A stretch of 64,000 nt of DNA, taken from positions 111,738-175,737 of the forward strand of contig JAKISG010000001.1 in assembly GCA_021648755.1 (NCBI GenBank). Direction: 5' to 3'. The stretch's first letter is position 1, and each line of letters begins with the position of its first letter. Source of the stretch: Flavobacteriaceae bacterium. GTDB lineage: Bacteria; Bacteroidota; Bacteroidia; Flavobacteriales; Flavobacteriaceae. The notes beneath the pieces were generated by a model. That model had not been told where the DNA came from. It did not search any database and was given only the letters and a program-made list of their open reading frames with translations. Positions 18,154 to 27,212 of the stretch are shown piece by piece. The translations under genes and the position numbers were made by a program.

Positions 18154-20271
18154 TTATTTTAAAAGTAAATAAGTAAATAATGCGGCAACATAGGCTAAAG
18201 AAGTCATACCTATTAATTGATATAAGGGCCACCTCCAAGAGTTAGTTTCTCGTTTCACAATAGCAAGTGTACCCATACATTGCATTGCAAAAGCATAAAA
18301 AATTAATAATGACATACCCGTAGGTAAATCAAAACGTTTCTTACCTGTTATTGGGTGTTTTTCTGCTCGCATTTTTTCTTTTAAACTTGTATCGTCATCA
18401 GTGCTTTCTACACTGTAAATAGTTGCTAACGTACCAACAAACACTTCGCGAGCGGCAAAAGAACTTATTAAGGCAATTCCGATTTTCCAATCATAGCCTA
18501 ATGGTTTTATTGCTGGTTCAATGGTTTTACCCATAATACCAATATAAGAATGTTCTAATTTATAGGTTGCTATTTTTTGTGCTAATTTTATATCAGATAG
18601 GTTTTGATAAACAATCATATTTTGTACCGTTTTATCTGCATTTTTAAATGATGATGGTCCATTTGTTGCTAAAAACCAAAGTACAATTGAAATAGCTAAA
18701 ATTATTTTACCTGCTCCAAAGATAAAAGCTTTTGTTTTTTCCAAAATGGTATAAAATATATTTTTAAATGAAGGCACTGTATAGTCTGGCATTTCAATAA
18801 TGAAATAACTTTTGTTATTTACTTTTAATATTTTATTTAAAATATAAGCGGCTATTATTGCAGCAATAAATCCTATGAGGTATAAAATCATCAATGTTAA
18901 ACCTTGTAAGGAAAACCCAAAAAATCGATTATTTGGTATAACTAATGCAATAATAATAGCATAAACGGGTATTCTTGCTGCGCAGGTTGTTAGAGGTGTC
19001 ACTAAAATAGTAATTAATCGTTCTTTAAAACCACTAATATTTCTAGTAGCCATAATTGCAGGTATTGCGCAAGCAGTACCCGAAATTAAAGGCACAACAC
19101 TTTTGCCAGACATTCCGTAACGACGCATGATTTTATCCATTAAAAAAACGACTCTACTCATATAGCCTGTTTCTTCTAGAATGGCAACTAATAAAAATAG
19201 AATGACTATTTGTGGAATAAAAATAATAATACCACCAATTCCAGGTATAATACCTTCTGAAATTAAATTGGTCAATACTCCAGTTGGTAAATTATCTTTT
19301 GTAAATGAACTTAATTTTGCAAAAGATTCATCAATAAATTCCATTGGATATTGTGCAAGGTCAAAAACCGCTTGAAAAATTAACATCAAGATCATCGCAA
19401 AAATAACATAGCCAAATATTTTATGTGTTAAAATACGGTCTAATTTTGCTCTTAAAGAGGTTGCTTTACTTTGATCTATTTTATATGTTTTTTTAAGAAT
19501 ATTATTTATTAATTGATAGCGCAATACAGTTTCTTTATGCTGTAGCCTTGCTAATTTATTTTCATCTTCTCTAAATTTCACAATACTTAATTGCTCTTCT
19601 TTAGTTAAAAAAGAAGTGTCATTTAATTGTGTTATATATAACCACGCTTTGTATAAAGAAAGATCTTTAAATTCATTTTTAATGTTTGTAAAAAAAGGTG
19701 CATCCATTCTATTAGAAAAATTAGATAGTGTTGATGTTTTTTTTACTTTTTTATTAAAACCTTGAATTAAAATTAATTTTTTTAATGCTTCTATTCCAAT
19801 ATTTTTTCTTGCACTAATTAATATTGTCTTAGATTTTAACTCTTCTTGTAATAGATCAATAGCAATAGTAATCCCTTTCCTCTCCATTTGATCTGACATA
19901 TTTATAGCAAGAATCGTTGGGATTTCAAGGTCTTTTATTTGTGAAAAAAGTAATAAATTTCGTTTGATATTTACGATATCTGCAACAACTATTATTACAT
20001 CTGGATAATCTGTATTATTGTTATTTATTAAAGTGTCTAAAACAATACTTTCATCAATTGTATTTGGGTTAATACTATAAGTTCCCGGTAAATCTATAAT
20101 ATTTGCTGTGGCAGCATCTGTTAGTTTACACAATCCATATTTTTTTTCAACGGTAACACCTGGATAATTACTAACCTTTTGACTTAAGCCTGTTAATTGG
20201 TTAAAAAGTGAAGATTTACCAGTGTTAGGGTTACCAACTAATGCTACATTTATGACTTTACGATCTCGCAT
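18154..20271 (-). CDS. feoB: Ferrous iron transporter FeoB
   Basis: The 705-residue protein imports Fe2+ through the inner membrane. The N-terminal G domain has the P-loop GNPNTGKSSLF (from residue 13), DLPGTYS (from 60) and NMSD (124-127). After a helical spacer, the membrane part carries the Gate motifs, including SGTACAIPAIMATR and LTTCAARIPVYAIIIA, each with a cysteine. The length is typical. It overlaps feoA by 22 bases, so feoA and feoB are coupled. No feoC or Fur gene is seen. Confidence 0.96.
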   Translation of the reverse strand: MRDRKVINVALVGNPNTGKSSLFNQLTGLSQKVSNYPGVTVEKKYGLCKLTDAATANIIDLPGTYSINPNTIDESIVLDTLINNNNTDYPDVIIVVADIVNIKRNLLLFSQIKDLEIPTILAINMSDQMERKGITIAIDLLQEELKSKTILISARKNIGIEALKKLILIQGFNKKVKKTSTLSNFSNRMDAPFFTNIKNEFKDLSLYKAWLYITQLNDTSFLTKEEQLSIVKFREDENKLARLQHKETVLRYQLINNILKKTYKIDQSKATSLRAKLDRILTHKIFGYVIFAMILMLIFQAVFDLAQYPMEFIDESFAKLSSFTKDNLPTGVLTNLISEGIIPGIGGIIIFIPQIVILFLLVAILEETGYMSRVVFLMDKIMRRYGMSGKSVVPLISGTACAIPAIMATRNISGFKERLITILVTPLTTCAARIPVYAIIIALVIPNNRFFGFSLQGLTLMILYLIGFIAAIIAAYILNKILKVNNKSYFIIEMPDYTVPSFKNIFYTILEKTKAFIFGAGKIILAISIVLWFLATNGPSSFKNADKTVQNMIVYQNLSDIKLAQKIATYKLEHSYIGIMGKTIEPAIKPLGYDWKIGIALISSFAAREVFVGTLATIYSVESTDDDTSLKEKMRAEKHPITGKKRFDLPTGMSLLIFYAFAMQCMGTLAIVKRETNSWRWPLYQLIGMTSLAYVAALFTYLLLK

Positions 20272-20516
20272 AAATTTTTTACTTGGTCAGTTTTTAAATC
20301 AATTTTAATTAATGCTGCTATTTCTTTTCTTATAGCAATATGACTTCCATTTACAATAATATAGAGCGGGTCATTTAATGGTGCTATCTGAACTAATTCT
20401 ACCTCTTTACCTGGCATACAACCCATTTCTAGTAATTTTAAAGGAATGTCATTAAAACATACTTGCTTTATGATTCCTTTTTCTCCTATTTTTAAACTAG
20501 CAACTGTTATTTCCAA
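20250..20516 (-). CDS. feoA: Ferrous iron transport accessory protein FeoA
   Basis: The 88-residue protein has an SH3-like FeoA fold. It is recognised by LLEMGCMPGKEVELVQIAPL and DPLYIIVNGSHIAIRKE. FeoA is thought to regulate FeoB. The start codon is TTG (20514-20516), chosen because MEITVASLKIGEKG is the expected N-terminus and no upstream ATG fits. Upstream on the same strand is TTAAATTCGCA (20557 down to 20547), a possible variant -7 element. Confidence 0.92.
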   Translation of the reverse strand: MEITVASLKIGEKGIIKQVCFNDIPLKLLEMGCMPGKEVELVQIAPLNDPLYIIVNGSHIAIRKEIAALIKIDLKTDQVKNLCEIVKS

Positions 20517-20628
20517 AACCCTTATTTAGATTAGTTATAAATAAAATGCGAATTTAAGTAAAAATTTATAGTTAAATATGATAAATATCAATTTATATGT
20601 TTGAATTTGAGTTTGTAAAGTTTAAAAA

Positions 20629-21300
20629 TTATTTTTCAGCTTTTAAAATTGCAATATCTTTTATGATTTGTTGAATGTCTTCTTTATCAGTACCATCGTA
20701 ATAACCTCTAATTTGTCTTTTTTTATCTATTAAAATAAATTGTTCGGTATGAATAAAATCTTGTTTTCCACCATCACCTTCGTCTAAAACTGCCATATAT
20801 GATTTTCTTGCTAATTCATATATATGTTGTTTGTCACCTGTTGTTAAGTTCCATTTTTTATCAATTACTCCTGTTTTAATTGCATATTTTTTTAGTATGA
20901 AAACGCTATCTATTGCTGGTGTGACAGACATTGACAAAAATTTAATAGTACTATCTTCCAAAAATTCTTGTTGTAAAACTGCCATATTTTTTGCCATTAC
21001 AGGGCAAATAGTACCACATTTTGTAAAAAAGAAATCGGCTACATAAATCTTATCTAAATAATCATTTTGAGTTACGATTTTTCCATTCTGATTTAGTAAT
21101 GAAAAAGCAGCAATTTTATGTCCTCTGTTAATATGTTTTACTGAGGCATCTACCAATCTAGGATTTATATCAACAGGGTTATAAATGGGTAATTTTTTTT
21201 CTTTACTGGTTAAAAAATAAATTAGACATATCATAATTACAGAAAAAATCAATAAAAAAAGTAGTGATGGGTTTATTTTTTCTTCGAATTTTTTTTTCAA
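20629..21300 (-). CDS. SCO1/SenC family copper-binding thioredoxin-like protein
   Basis: The protein has one N-terminal membrane anchor (SLLFLLIFSVIMICLIYFLT) and a periplasmic thioredoxin-like domain. Copper ligands are Cys95 and Cys99 in FFFTKCGTICPVMAKNM and His184 in DFIHTEQFILID, numbered from the proposed start. SCO proteins deliver copper to the CuA site of cytochrome oxidase subunit II, and coxB is present in this window. The open frame extends to an ATG at 21342. I prefer the TTG at 21300 because a strong promoter (TTG, 20 bases, TATTTTTG) overlaps the first codons of the longer version. The result is 223 residues. Confidence 0.88.
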   Translation of the reverse strand: MKKKFEEKINPSLLFLLIFSVIMICLIYFLTSKEKKLPIYNPVDINPRLVDASVKHINRGHKIAAFSLLNQNGKIVTQNDYLDKIYVADFFFTKCGTICPVMAKNMAVLQQEFLEDSTIKFLSMSVTPAIDSVFILKKYAIKTGVIDKKWNLTTGDKQHIYELARKSYMAVLDEGDGGKQDFIHTEQFILIDKKRQIRGYYDGTDKEDIQQIIKDIAILKAEK

Positions 21301-21320
21301 TTTATATCCATTTAATGTTT

Positions 21321-21351
21321 TACAAAAATAGTTATTTAACATTTAAAAAAC
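21321..21351 (-). promoter_or_regulatory. Promoter of the SCO gene (approximate extent)
   Basis: On the minus strand TTG is followed after about 20 bases by TATTTTTG (plus-strand complement CAAAAATA near 21323-21330). This fits the Bacteroidota promoter and lies inside the longest open frame, so translation must start downstream of the ATG at 21342. Confidence 0.6.
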
Positions 21352-21457
21352 AACTATTACCTTAAAATGCAAGAAAATTGATTGCTAAATTTAAATGCTA
21401 AAAAAGTAAAACCTTTTAAAACCTCTCTACGTTTATACCAAAATCAAAAAACTATTG

Positions 21458-21465
21458 TATTTTTG
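21458..21465 (+). promoter_or_regulatory. Candidate -7 promoter element of the DUF4919 gene
   Basis: TATTTTTG matches TAnnTTTG and lies 78 bases upstream of the start codon. No exact TTG is found at the expected distance. Confidence 0.4.
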
Positions 21466-21543
21466 ACAAAATGCAATGACGCCAAAGCATTAACGCAAAC
21501 TAAAATTATAAAGAGTAGAAATTAATAGCCTTAATACGCATAA

Positions 21544-22221
21544 ATGAAATTTAAGAAGGTTCTAATTATAGTTTTTTTATTTTTTTTCGTGCATATATAT
21601 GCACAAAAAACCCCCTATCAAAAACCTAATTATAAAAAAATAAAGAAAGCAATTTCTAAAAAAAAATCAGATTTTTATTACCCTAAATTAATGAAAAGAT
21701 ATATAGAATCTGATACTACTATCACTATAAAAGAGAAAAGATATTTATATTATGGATATGCATTTCAAAAAAAATACAAGCCTTATGCTAGATCAAAATA
21801 CATAGCTAATATAAAAAAAATACTAGGTAAAGATAAACGTAATAAAACGGAATTAAATAAATTAATTAAATATACAAATGCTCATTTAGAAAATAATCCG
21901 TTTGATATAGAAATACTAAGGGTACAAGTTTATGCTTATAAAAGGTTAAGAATTATAAAAGAGGCTTTTAAAAAAATAGCTAAAATAAAGATGGTTAAAG
22001 AAGCAATAATGAGTTCTGGAAATGGTAGTACAAAACGAACTGCATATCATGTAATTAATATAAAACATGAATATGAATTACTAAAAGTACTAGGTTACAA
22101 ACAAAAAGGAAGACGCTTAGCATTAAAAAAATATGAATACCTTAAATTAGAGCCTAATGCAGACCATATAAAAGGCTTGTATTTTAACTTAAGTAGAGGT
22201 ATGGAATCAATTAACAATTAA
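21544..22221 (+). CDS. DUF4919 domain-containing exported protein
   Basis: The 225-residue protein has a clear Sec signal peptide (KKVLIIVFLFFFVHIYAQ, cleavage after AQ near residue 21). The mature part is very basic and rich in Lys and Tyr. The text DFYYPKLMKRYIESDTTITI and YLYYGYAFQKKYKPYARS matches the DUF4919 family. It is helical and tetratricopeptide-like in feel, but I see no enzyme motif. The function is unknown. A periplasmic location is likely. Confidence 0.8.
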   Translation: MKFKKVLIIVFLFFFVHIYAQKTPYQKPNYKKIKKAISKKKSDFYYPKLMKRYIESDTTITIKEKRYLYYGYAFQKKYKPYARSKYIANIKKILGKDKRNKTELNKLIKYTNAHLENNPFDIEILRVQVYAYKRLRIIKEAFKKIAKIKMVKEAIMSSGNGSTKRTAYHVINIKHEYELLKVLGYKQKGRRLALKKYEYLKLEPNADHIKGLYFNLSRGMESINN

Positions 22222-22228
22222 TTCGCTG

Positions 22229-22236
22229 TATCTTTG
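22229..22236 (+). promoter_or_regulatory. Candidate -7 promoter element of the yqeY-like gene
   Basis: TATCTTTG matches TAnnTTTG and lies in the 34-base gap, 19 bases before the start codon. It implies a short leader and transcription independent of the DUF4919 gene. Confidence 0.45.
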
Positions 22237-22255
22237 TGTTTTAAAATAAAATAAA

Positions 22256-22702
22256 ATGAGTTTACAACAAGAAGTAATGACTAAACTTAAAGAGGCAATG
22301 AAAGCAAAAGATAAAGTTGCTTTAGAGTCTTTAAGAGCGATAAAGTCAGCCCTATTAATTGCACAAAAAAGTGGAGATACTAAAGAGTTAAAAGTAGAAG
22401 ATGAAATAAAACTAGTGCAAAAATTGGTAAAACAATGTAAAGATAGTGCAACTTTATATTTAGAACAAGACAGAAAAGATTTGGCTGCATTAGAGCTAGC
22501 TCAAATTGAAATCTTCATTCAATTTTTACCAGAAAAAATGAGCGAAAATAATTTAAAAGAGTTCATAGAAAAAATTATTTTACAAGTTGAAGCAACATCT
22601 ATGAAAGATATGGGTAAAGTAATGGGTATAGCATCAAAAAAATTAGCTGGTAAAGCAGATGGAAAGTCAATTTCTAAGGTCGTTAAAGATCTATTAGGGT
22701 AG
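22256..22702 (+). CDS. GatB/YqeY domain-containing protein
   Basis: The 148-residue protein is a stand-alone YqeY, related to the tail of the amidotransferase subunit GatB. Landmarks are LKEAMKAKDKVALESLRAIK near the N-terminus, IFIQFLPEKMSE in the middle, and DMGKVMGIASKKLAGKADGK near the C-terminus. Its role is not established; tRNA interaction is inferred from the GatB relation. It converges on the histidine kinase gene. Confidence 0.92.
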   Translation: MSLQQEVMTKLKEAMKAKDKVALESLRAIKSALLIAQKSGDTKELKVEDEIKLVQKLVKQCKDSATLYLEQDRKDLAALELAQIEIFIQFLPEKMSENNLKEFIEKIILQVEATSMKDMGKVMGIASKKLAGKADGKSISKVVKDLLG

Positions 22703-22783
22703 AGATATTTTACTTAATACTGCTTAATATGCCCCTAATGTCGTAATCAGTACAATTTTTTGTTGTAATTTTTTTTACTAAAC

Positions 22784-24061
22784 TTAGGAGTCTAATTTTT
22801 TTAAAGAAATTAATATAGAAGTACCTTTGCCTAAAGTTGAATTTTTAACATAAACGCTACCATTATGATAGTTTTCAATAATGCGTTTTGTAAGTGAAAG
22901 TCCCAAACCCCAACCTCTTTTTTTGGTAGTAAAACCAGTTTCAAATATTTTTTTAAATTGATTTTTAGCAATGCCTTTACCAGAATCGGTTATTAAAATT
23001 TCTACATTATTTAGATGAAGTTTTAGAGTTAAATCTAATTTACCTTTGCCCTGCATAGCATCAATAGCATTTTTAATAATGTTCTCTATTACCCAAGAAT
23101 AAAGTTGTTTATTTGCATTTACAAAAATAACAGACTCGTTAGAATTAAAACTAAAATCAATTTGTTTAGAACTTCTAGACTTTAAATAATCAAAAGATTT
23201 TTGTGTTTCAACAACTAAATTTATTTTTTCTAGTTTCGGTCTTGAGCCAATTTTTGAAAAACGGTCAGCAATAGTATTAAGTCTAAAAACATCTTTTTCA
23301 ATTTCTGTAACTATAGATTCAGCGACATTATCCATCCGTAATATTTCAACCCAACCTAAAAGTGAGGATAACGGTGTGCCTATTTGATGTGCAGTTTCTT
23401 TTGCCATACCAGTCCAAAGTTTATTTTGTATTGCAACTTTAGAGGATTTTAAAACTAAATAAATAACTGCGCCAAAAAGAGTTAAAATTAATAATAGAGC
23501 TAGTGGGTAATATTTTAATTTACTTAGTAAATCAGAATCTCGATAATAAATTCGTTGCGTATTTTTTGCAAAAGTTAGTACAATAGGTTTATTCTGTTTT
23601 TTCATAATAGCAAGTTGCTTTCTTAGATAAACAGTATCTTTTTCTTTTTTAGGGTTTAAATTATTTGAATTTAATATAACATCATTTTTAGTTGTAATAA
23701 TACTAGGAACACTTGAATTACTACTTAAAATCAATAAAATTAAATTGTCATTACTATTAGAATTTAAAGACAAACTATCGTACTTGTGCTTATTATTATT
23801 ATTTAAAATTTTTCGTTTAGTTTTAAAGTCAATAATTTTAGAATTAAGTATAATTTTTCTAAAAATGTTAAATTCTTTGGAGGTATTTAAATCTTTTTCA
23901 AGTGCTTTTTGAGCCTCAGCAATAATTTCCATTTTATTTCTTTCCTCTAATTTGTATTTTTGGAAAAAATCGTAGGTACTCCATAAAATTGAAGCAACAA
24001 TAATAAAAGAGATTGTAATTAAAATCCAGCGAGTAATAGTAGCATTTTTTGAAAAGTTCAT
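22784..24061 (-). CDS. Membrane-bound sensor histidine kinase (orphan)
   Basis: The 425-residue protein has two membrane spans (about 12-30 and 185-205) enclosing a 150-residue Asn/Ser/Lys-rich periplasmic sensor region. No HAMP domain is obvious. The H-box is MAKETAHQIGTPLSSLLGW with His225. The ATP-binding domain has NIIKNAID (N-box, Asn331), DSGKGI (from 359) and GWGLGLSLTKRII (from 383). All catalytic boxes are intact. No response regulator is adjacent, so its partner is unknown. The 154-base repeat array begins three bases upstream of its start codon. Confidence 0.92.
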   Translation of the reverse strand: MNFSKNATITRWILITISFIIVASILWSTYDFFQKYKLEERNKMEIIAEAQKALEKDLNTSKEFNIFRKIILNSKIIDFKTKRKILNNNNKHKYDSLSLNSNSNDNLILLILSSNSSVPSIITTKNDVILNSNNLNPKKEKDTVYLRKQLAIMKKQNKPIVLTFAKNTQRIYYRDSDLLSKLKYYPLALLLILTLFGAVIYLVLKSSKVAIQNKLWTGMAKETAHQIGTPLSSLLGWVEILRMDNVAESIVTEIEKDVFRLNTIADRFSKIGSRPKLEKINLVVETQKSFDYLKSRSSKQIDFSFNSNESVIFVNANKQLYSWVIENIIKNAIDAMQGKGKLDLTLKLHLNNVEILITDSGKGIAKNQFKKIFETGFTTKKRGWGLGLSLTKRIIENYHNGSVYVKNSTLGKGTSILISLKKLDS

Positions 24062-24064
24062 TTT

Positions 24065-24218
24065 GATAAATTAAAAGTGATAAATGATAAATTAAAAGTG
24101 ATAAATGATAAATTAAAAGTGATAAATTAAAAGTGATAAATGATAAATTAAAAGTGATAAATGAAAAGTGATAAATGGAAAATGATAAATGATAAATTAA
24201 AAGTGATAAATGAAAAAT
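24065..24218. repeat. Heptad-based tandem repeat array between the histidine kinase and flavin reductase genes
   Basis: The array is built from two modules, GATAAAT (7 bases) and GATAAATTAAAAGT (14 bases), with a few variants such as GATAAATGAAAAGT and GATAAATGGAAAAT. I count about 13 modules. Module starts fall at 24065, 24079, 24086, 24100, 24107, 24121, 24135, 24142, 24156, 24170, 24184, 24191 and 24205, all multiples of seven apart. It abuts the kinase start codon (minus strand) and fills most of the 241-base divergent intergenic region. Slippage could change its length. Confidence 0.9.
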
Positions 24219-24302
24219 ATAAAACTAAAATACATAATTTGATTTAATTAACGGATAATTCAACAAAGTTATTGCTTATATTTACACTTTAAAATTAAAC
24301 TT

Positions 24303-25163
24303 ATGCTTACAATAGACCCAAAAAATATTACTACTGCTAAATTGCATAGTTATCTGTTAAGTGCAGTTGCTCCAAGACCAATTGCATTGGCAAGTACAAT
24401 AGATAAAAACGGCAATTCTAATTTATCACCATTTAGTTTTTTTAATGTGTTTAGCACTAATCCCCCAATTTTGATATTTTCACCAGCAAGAAGAGTGCAA
24501 GATAATACCACAAAACATACTTTAATAAATGCTTATGAAATAAAAGAAGTAGTTATTAATATTGTAAACCATAGTATTGTTCAACAAATGTCATTATCTA
24601 GTGCAGCGTATGCTAAAGATGTAAATGAGTTTGAAAAAGCAGGGTTTACCATGTTAGCATCAGACAAAATAAGACCATTTAGAGTAGCAGAATCTCCAGT
24701 ACAATTTGAATGTAAGATAAATGAAATAATTTCATTAGGCAATGAAGGTGGAGCAGGTAATTTAATTATATGCGAAGTCGTAAAAATACATATACATAAA
24801 TCAATTTTAGATAATGAGGGTATTATTGATCAAAATAAATTAGATGTAGTTGCTCGTGCTGGTGGTAGTTATTATTCTAGAGCAAAGTCAGGTTTTTTTG
24901 AAATACCAAAGCCAATTAGTACGCTTGGTATTGGTGTAGATGTTATACCAAAATCGATTAGAAATAGTAATATTTTAACAGGAAATAATTTAGGTTTATT
25001 AGGAAATATTGAAAAACTTCCAAATAAAAAAGCTGTTGATAAGTTTGCGAAAGAGAACCTTAAATATATTGGTGTTGACTCAACTAAAAAACATATTTTT
25101 GCAAAAGAATTCTTAGAGAAAAATGACGTGCTTTCTGCATGGAAAGTACTTTTAATTAATTAG
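24303..25163 (+). CDS. Flavin reductase family protein
   Basis: The 286-residue protein has the FMN-binding split-barrel fold of flavin reductase-like proteins. Family text includes SAVAPRPIALASTIDKNGNS, LSPFSFFNVFSTNPPILIFS and EFECKI-type strand text (QFECKINEIISLG). Such proteins bind FMN and reduce flavins with NAD(P)H. The partner oxygenase, if any, is not nearby. The upstream TATATTTA at 24276-24283 is one base off the -7 consensus. Confidence 0.85.
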   Translation: MLTIDPKNITTAKLHSYLLSAVAPRPIALASTIDKNGNSNLSPFSFFNVFSTNPPILIFSPARRVQDNTTKHTLINAYEIKEVVINIVNHSIVQQMSLSSAAYAKDVNEFEKAGFTMLASDKIRPFRVAESPVQFECKINEIISLGNEGGAGNLIICEVVKIHIHKSILDNEGIIDQNKLDVVARAGGSYYSRAKSGFFEIPKPISTLGIGVDVIPKSIRNSNILTGNNLGLLGNIEKLPNKKAVDKFAKENLKYIGVDSTKKHIFAKEFLEKNDVLSAWKVLLIN

Positions 25164-25218
25164 GTCTCTGCGATTGACCAAAAAACGAAAACTCGAACGC
25201 AGTCGAGAAATTACAATT

Positions 25219-25596
25219 ATGGAAGTAGCTGGAAAAATTAAAGTTTTAGGAAAAGTAGAAACTTTTGGTAACAATGGTTTTAGAAAAAGAGAATGTGTTG
25301 TAACTACAGAAGAACAATACCCACAAATGATAATGGTTGAATTTATTCAAGATAAATGCGATTTATTAGATAATTTTAAAGTAGGAGATGATGTAAAAAT
25401 TAACATTAACTTAAGAGGTAGAGAATGGATTAACCCAGAAGGTGTTGCAAAATATTTTAATGCAATACAAGGCTGGAGAATAGAAAAAACACAAGGAGGT
25501 ACAGGTGAACCTGCGCCTGCACCAGTAGAAAAAATAGAAAATTTTGAAACCGCAGAAGGCACAACCTCAGAAGAAACAGATGACTTACCGTTTTAA
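25219..25596 (+). CDS. DUF3127 domain-containing protein
   Basis: From ATG 25219 the protein has 125 residues and begins MEVAGKIKVLGKVETFGNNG. The body (ECVVTTEEQYPQMIMVEF, DDVKININLRGREWINPEG, FNAIQGWRIEK) is an OB-fold-like domain of the Bacteroidota DUF3127 family, followed by an acidic tail ending in DDLPF. That tail resembles the C-terminal tip of single-stranded-DNA-binding proteins, so SSB-like behaviour is possible but unproven. The open frame extends upstream to 25174, but the extra 15 residues do not look like the family N-terminus. Confidence 0.82.
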   Translation: MEVAGKIKVLGKVETFGNNGFRKRECVVTTEEQYPQMIMVEFIQDKCDLLDNFKVGDDVKININLRGREWINPEGVAKYFNAIQGWRIEKTQGGTGEPAPAPVEKIENFETAEGTTSEETDDLPF

Positions 25597-25605
25597 TAAA
25601 TAAAT

Positions 25606-25640
25606 GACTAGAAATTTTGATTATTCTAAAATTTCTAGTC
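25606..25640. terminator. Hairpin between convergent DUF3127 and mgtE genes
   Basis: A 13-base-pair perfect inverted repeat (GACTAGAAATTTT / AAAATTTCTAGTC, nine-base loop) lies between the two stop codons. A long T-run is missing on either side, but the location suggests a bidirectional terminator. Confidence 0.55.
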
Positions 25641-25678
25641 GTTTCTATTGGCTACTCAACTAAATTAAAGGTATAGAA

Positions 25679-27031
25679 CTAAAATTCCAACATTATTTTA
25701 GCAATATAAAAAAAGATAAATATTCCAAAAATATCATTGCTTGTTGTAATAAAAGGACCTGTTGCTAAAGCAGGGTCAATACCTCGTTTATGTAATATTA
25801 TTGGAACAAAAGTACCTATAAGCGATGCAATAATAATAACGGATATTAAAGAAATAGCAACCGCTAAACTAAAGTTTAAATCATACGCCATTATTTGCCC
25901 AAAAAGCACTATTAATAGTGATAGAACGATACCATTAATAACACTTAAAGCAACTTCTTTTAGTAATCTATTCCAAAGGCTTCCTTTAATAAGATTATTT
26001 GCTAAACCTTGTACCACTATTGCAGAAGACTGTACGCCCACATTACCTGCCATTGCAGTAATTAATGGTATAAAAAAAAAGAGTGTTTTTAGCCGATCAT
26101 TTTGCATAATTTCTTCGAAATCTTGCATAATAAAAACAGACCCTAAACCGCCAAACAAACCTAAAACTAGCCATGGTAAACGACCTTTTACCAGTTCAAA
26201 AATAGTATCATCTGCTTCTACATCTTCGATTAGACCAGCTGCTAATTGATAATCTTTTTCTGCTTCTTCTTTAATAATATCTACCACGTCATCAATAGTA
26301 ATTTTGCCAACTAATCTACTCATTTCATCTACAACAGGTAAAACTACCAAATCATATTTTTGCATTACTTTAGCAACCTCTTCACGGTCTTCATTTACTT
26401 TAACCGATATTACATTGCTATTATAAATAGTTTTAATTGGTGCTTTGGTAGATGTTGTCAACATACTTTTTAAGGAAAGCCTACCTTTTAAAATATCATG
26501 ATCATCAACTACATAAACACTATGAACTTTATCTATGTTTTGAGCTTGTTTGCGCATTTCGCGAACACAAGTAAAAATAGACCAATTTTCATTAACTTTA
26601 ATAAGTTCTTTACCCATAATACCTCCAGCGGTATCTTCATCATATCGCAATAAATCGACAATATCTTTTGCATGTTCTGCTTCTAATTGTGCTATTACAA
26701 TTTCTTTTCTATCTTTTGGCAATTCAGCAATTATATCTGCAGCATCATCGGTTTCTAATGCATCAATTTCTTCTGCTATTTCTTTAATCGATAATTCTTT
26801 TAAAATACGCTCTCGTGTATCATCGTCAAGTTCGATTAATATATCAGATGTTTTTTTACTATCTAATAGTTTAAAAATGTAAACAGCTACATTAAAATCA
26901 ATTTCACCTAAAATTTCGGCTAAATCTGCATGATGTATTTTAGTTAACATTACTGATAAATCAATATCATTTTTAGCAGCAATTAATTGCTGGATTTCTA
27001 AAATTGTATTTTTATTAAATTCGAATGGCAC
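25679..27031 (-). CDS. mgtE: Magnesium transporter MgtE
   Basis: The 450-residue protein is an inner-membrane Mg2+ channel. The order is an acidic N domain (about 1-130, with ADIIAELPKDRKEIVI), two CBS domains (about 135-255, including VHSVYVVDDHDILKGRLSL and VVLPVVDEMSRLVGKI), a connecting helix, then five membrane spans (from about 285). The pore signature GNVGVQSSAIVVQGLA is present, as is FITTSNDIFGIFIFFYIA near the end. The start codon is GTG at 27029-27031, with a promoter-like TATTTTTG 22 bases upstream. Confidence 0.95.
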   Translation of the reverse strand: MPFEFNKNTILEIQQLIAAKNDIDLSVMLTKIHHADLAEILGEIDFNVAVYIFKLLDSKKTSDILIELDDDTRERILKELSIKEIAEEIDALETDDAADIIAELPKDRKEIVIAQLEAEHAKDIVDLLRYDEDTAGGIMGKELIKVNENWSIFTCVREMRKQAQNIDKVHSVYVVDDHDILKGRLSLKSMLTTSTKAPIKTIYNSNVISVKVNEDREEVAKVMQKYDLVVLPVVDEMSRLVGKITIDDVVDIIKEEAEKDYQLAAGLIEDVEADDTIFELVKGRLPWLVLGLFGGLGSVFIMQDFEEIMQNDRLKTLFFFIPLITAMAGNVGVQSSAIVVQGLANNLIKGSLWNRLLKEVALSVINGIVLSLLIVLFGQIMAYDLNFSLAVAISLISVIIIASLIGTFVPIILHKRGIDPALATGPFITTSNDIFGIFIFFYIAKIMLEF

Positions 27032-27053
27032 TAATATCTGTATTGATGTTTTA

Positions 27054-27061
27054 CAAAAATA
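27054..27061 (-). promoter_or_regulatory. Candidate -7 promoter element of mgtE
   Basis: On the minus strand the sequence TATTTTTG matches TAnnTTTG. It is followed by TAAAAC and the GTG start 22 bases later. Confidence 0.45.
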
Positions 27062-27212
27062 ACTATATTATTAAGAAAAAATGATTTAGTTATTATTTTT
27101 TATCTTAATTACTGTTTTTATCTTTTTTCAACGCTGATTTAAAGGTAAAAAATTTTATTAATATTTTCGTTAGTAATTTGCATTAAATCATTAAAATTTA
27201 GATTTTTGCTGA

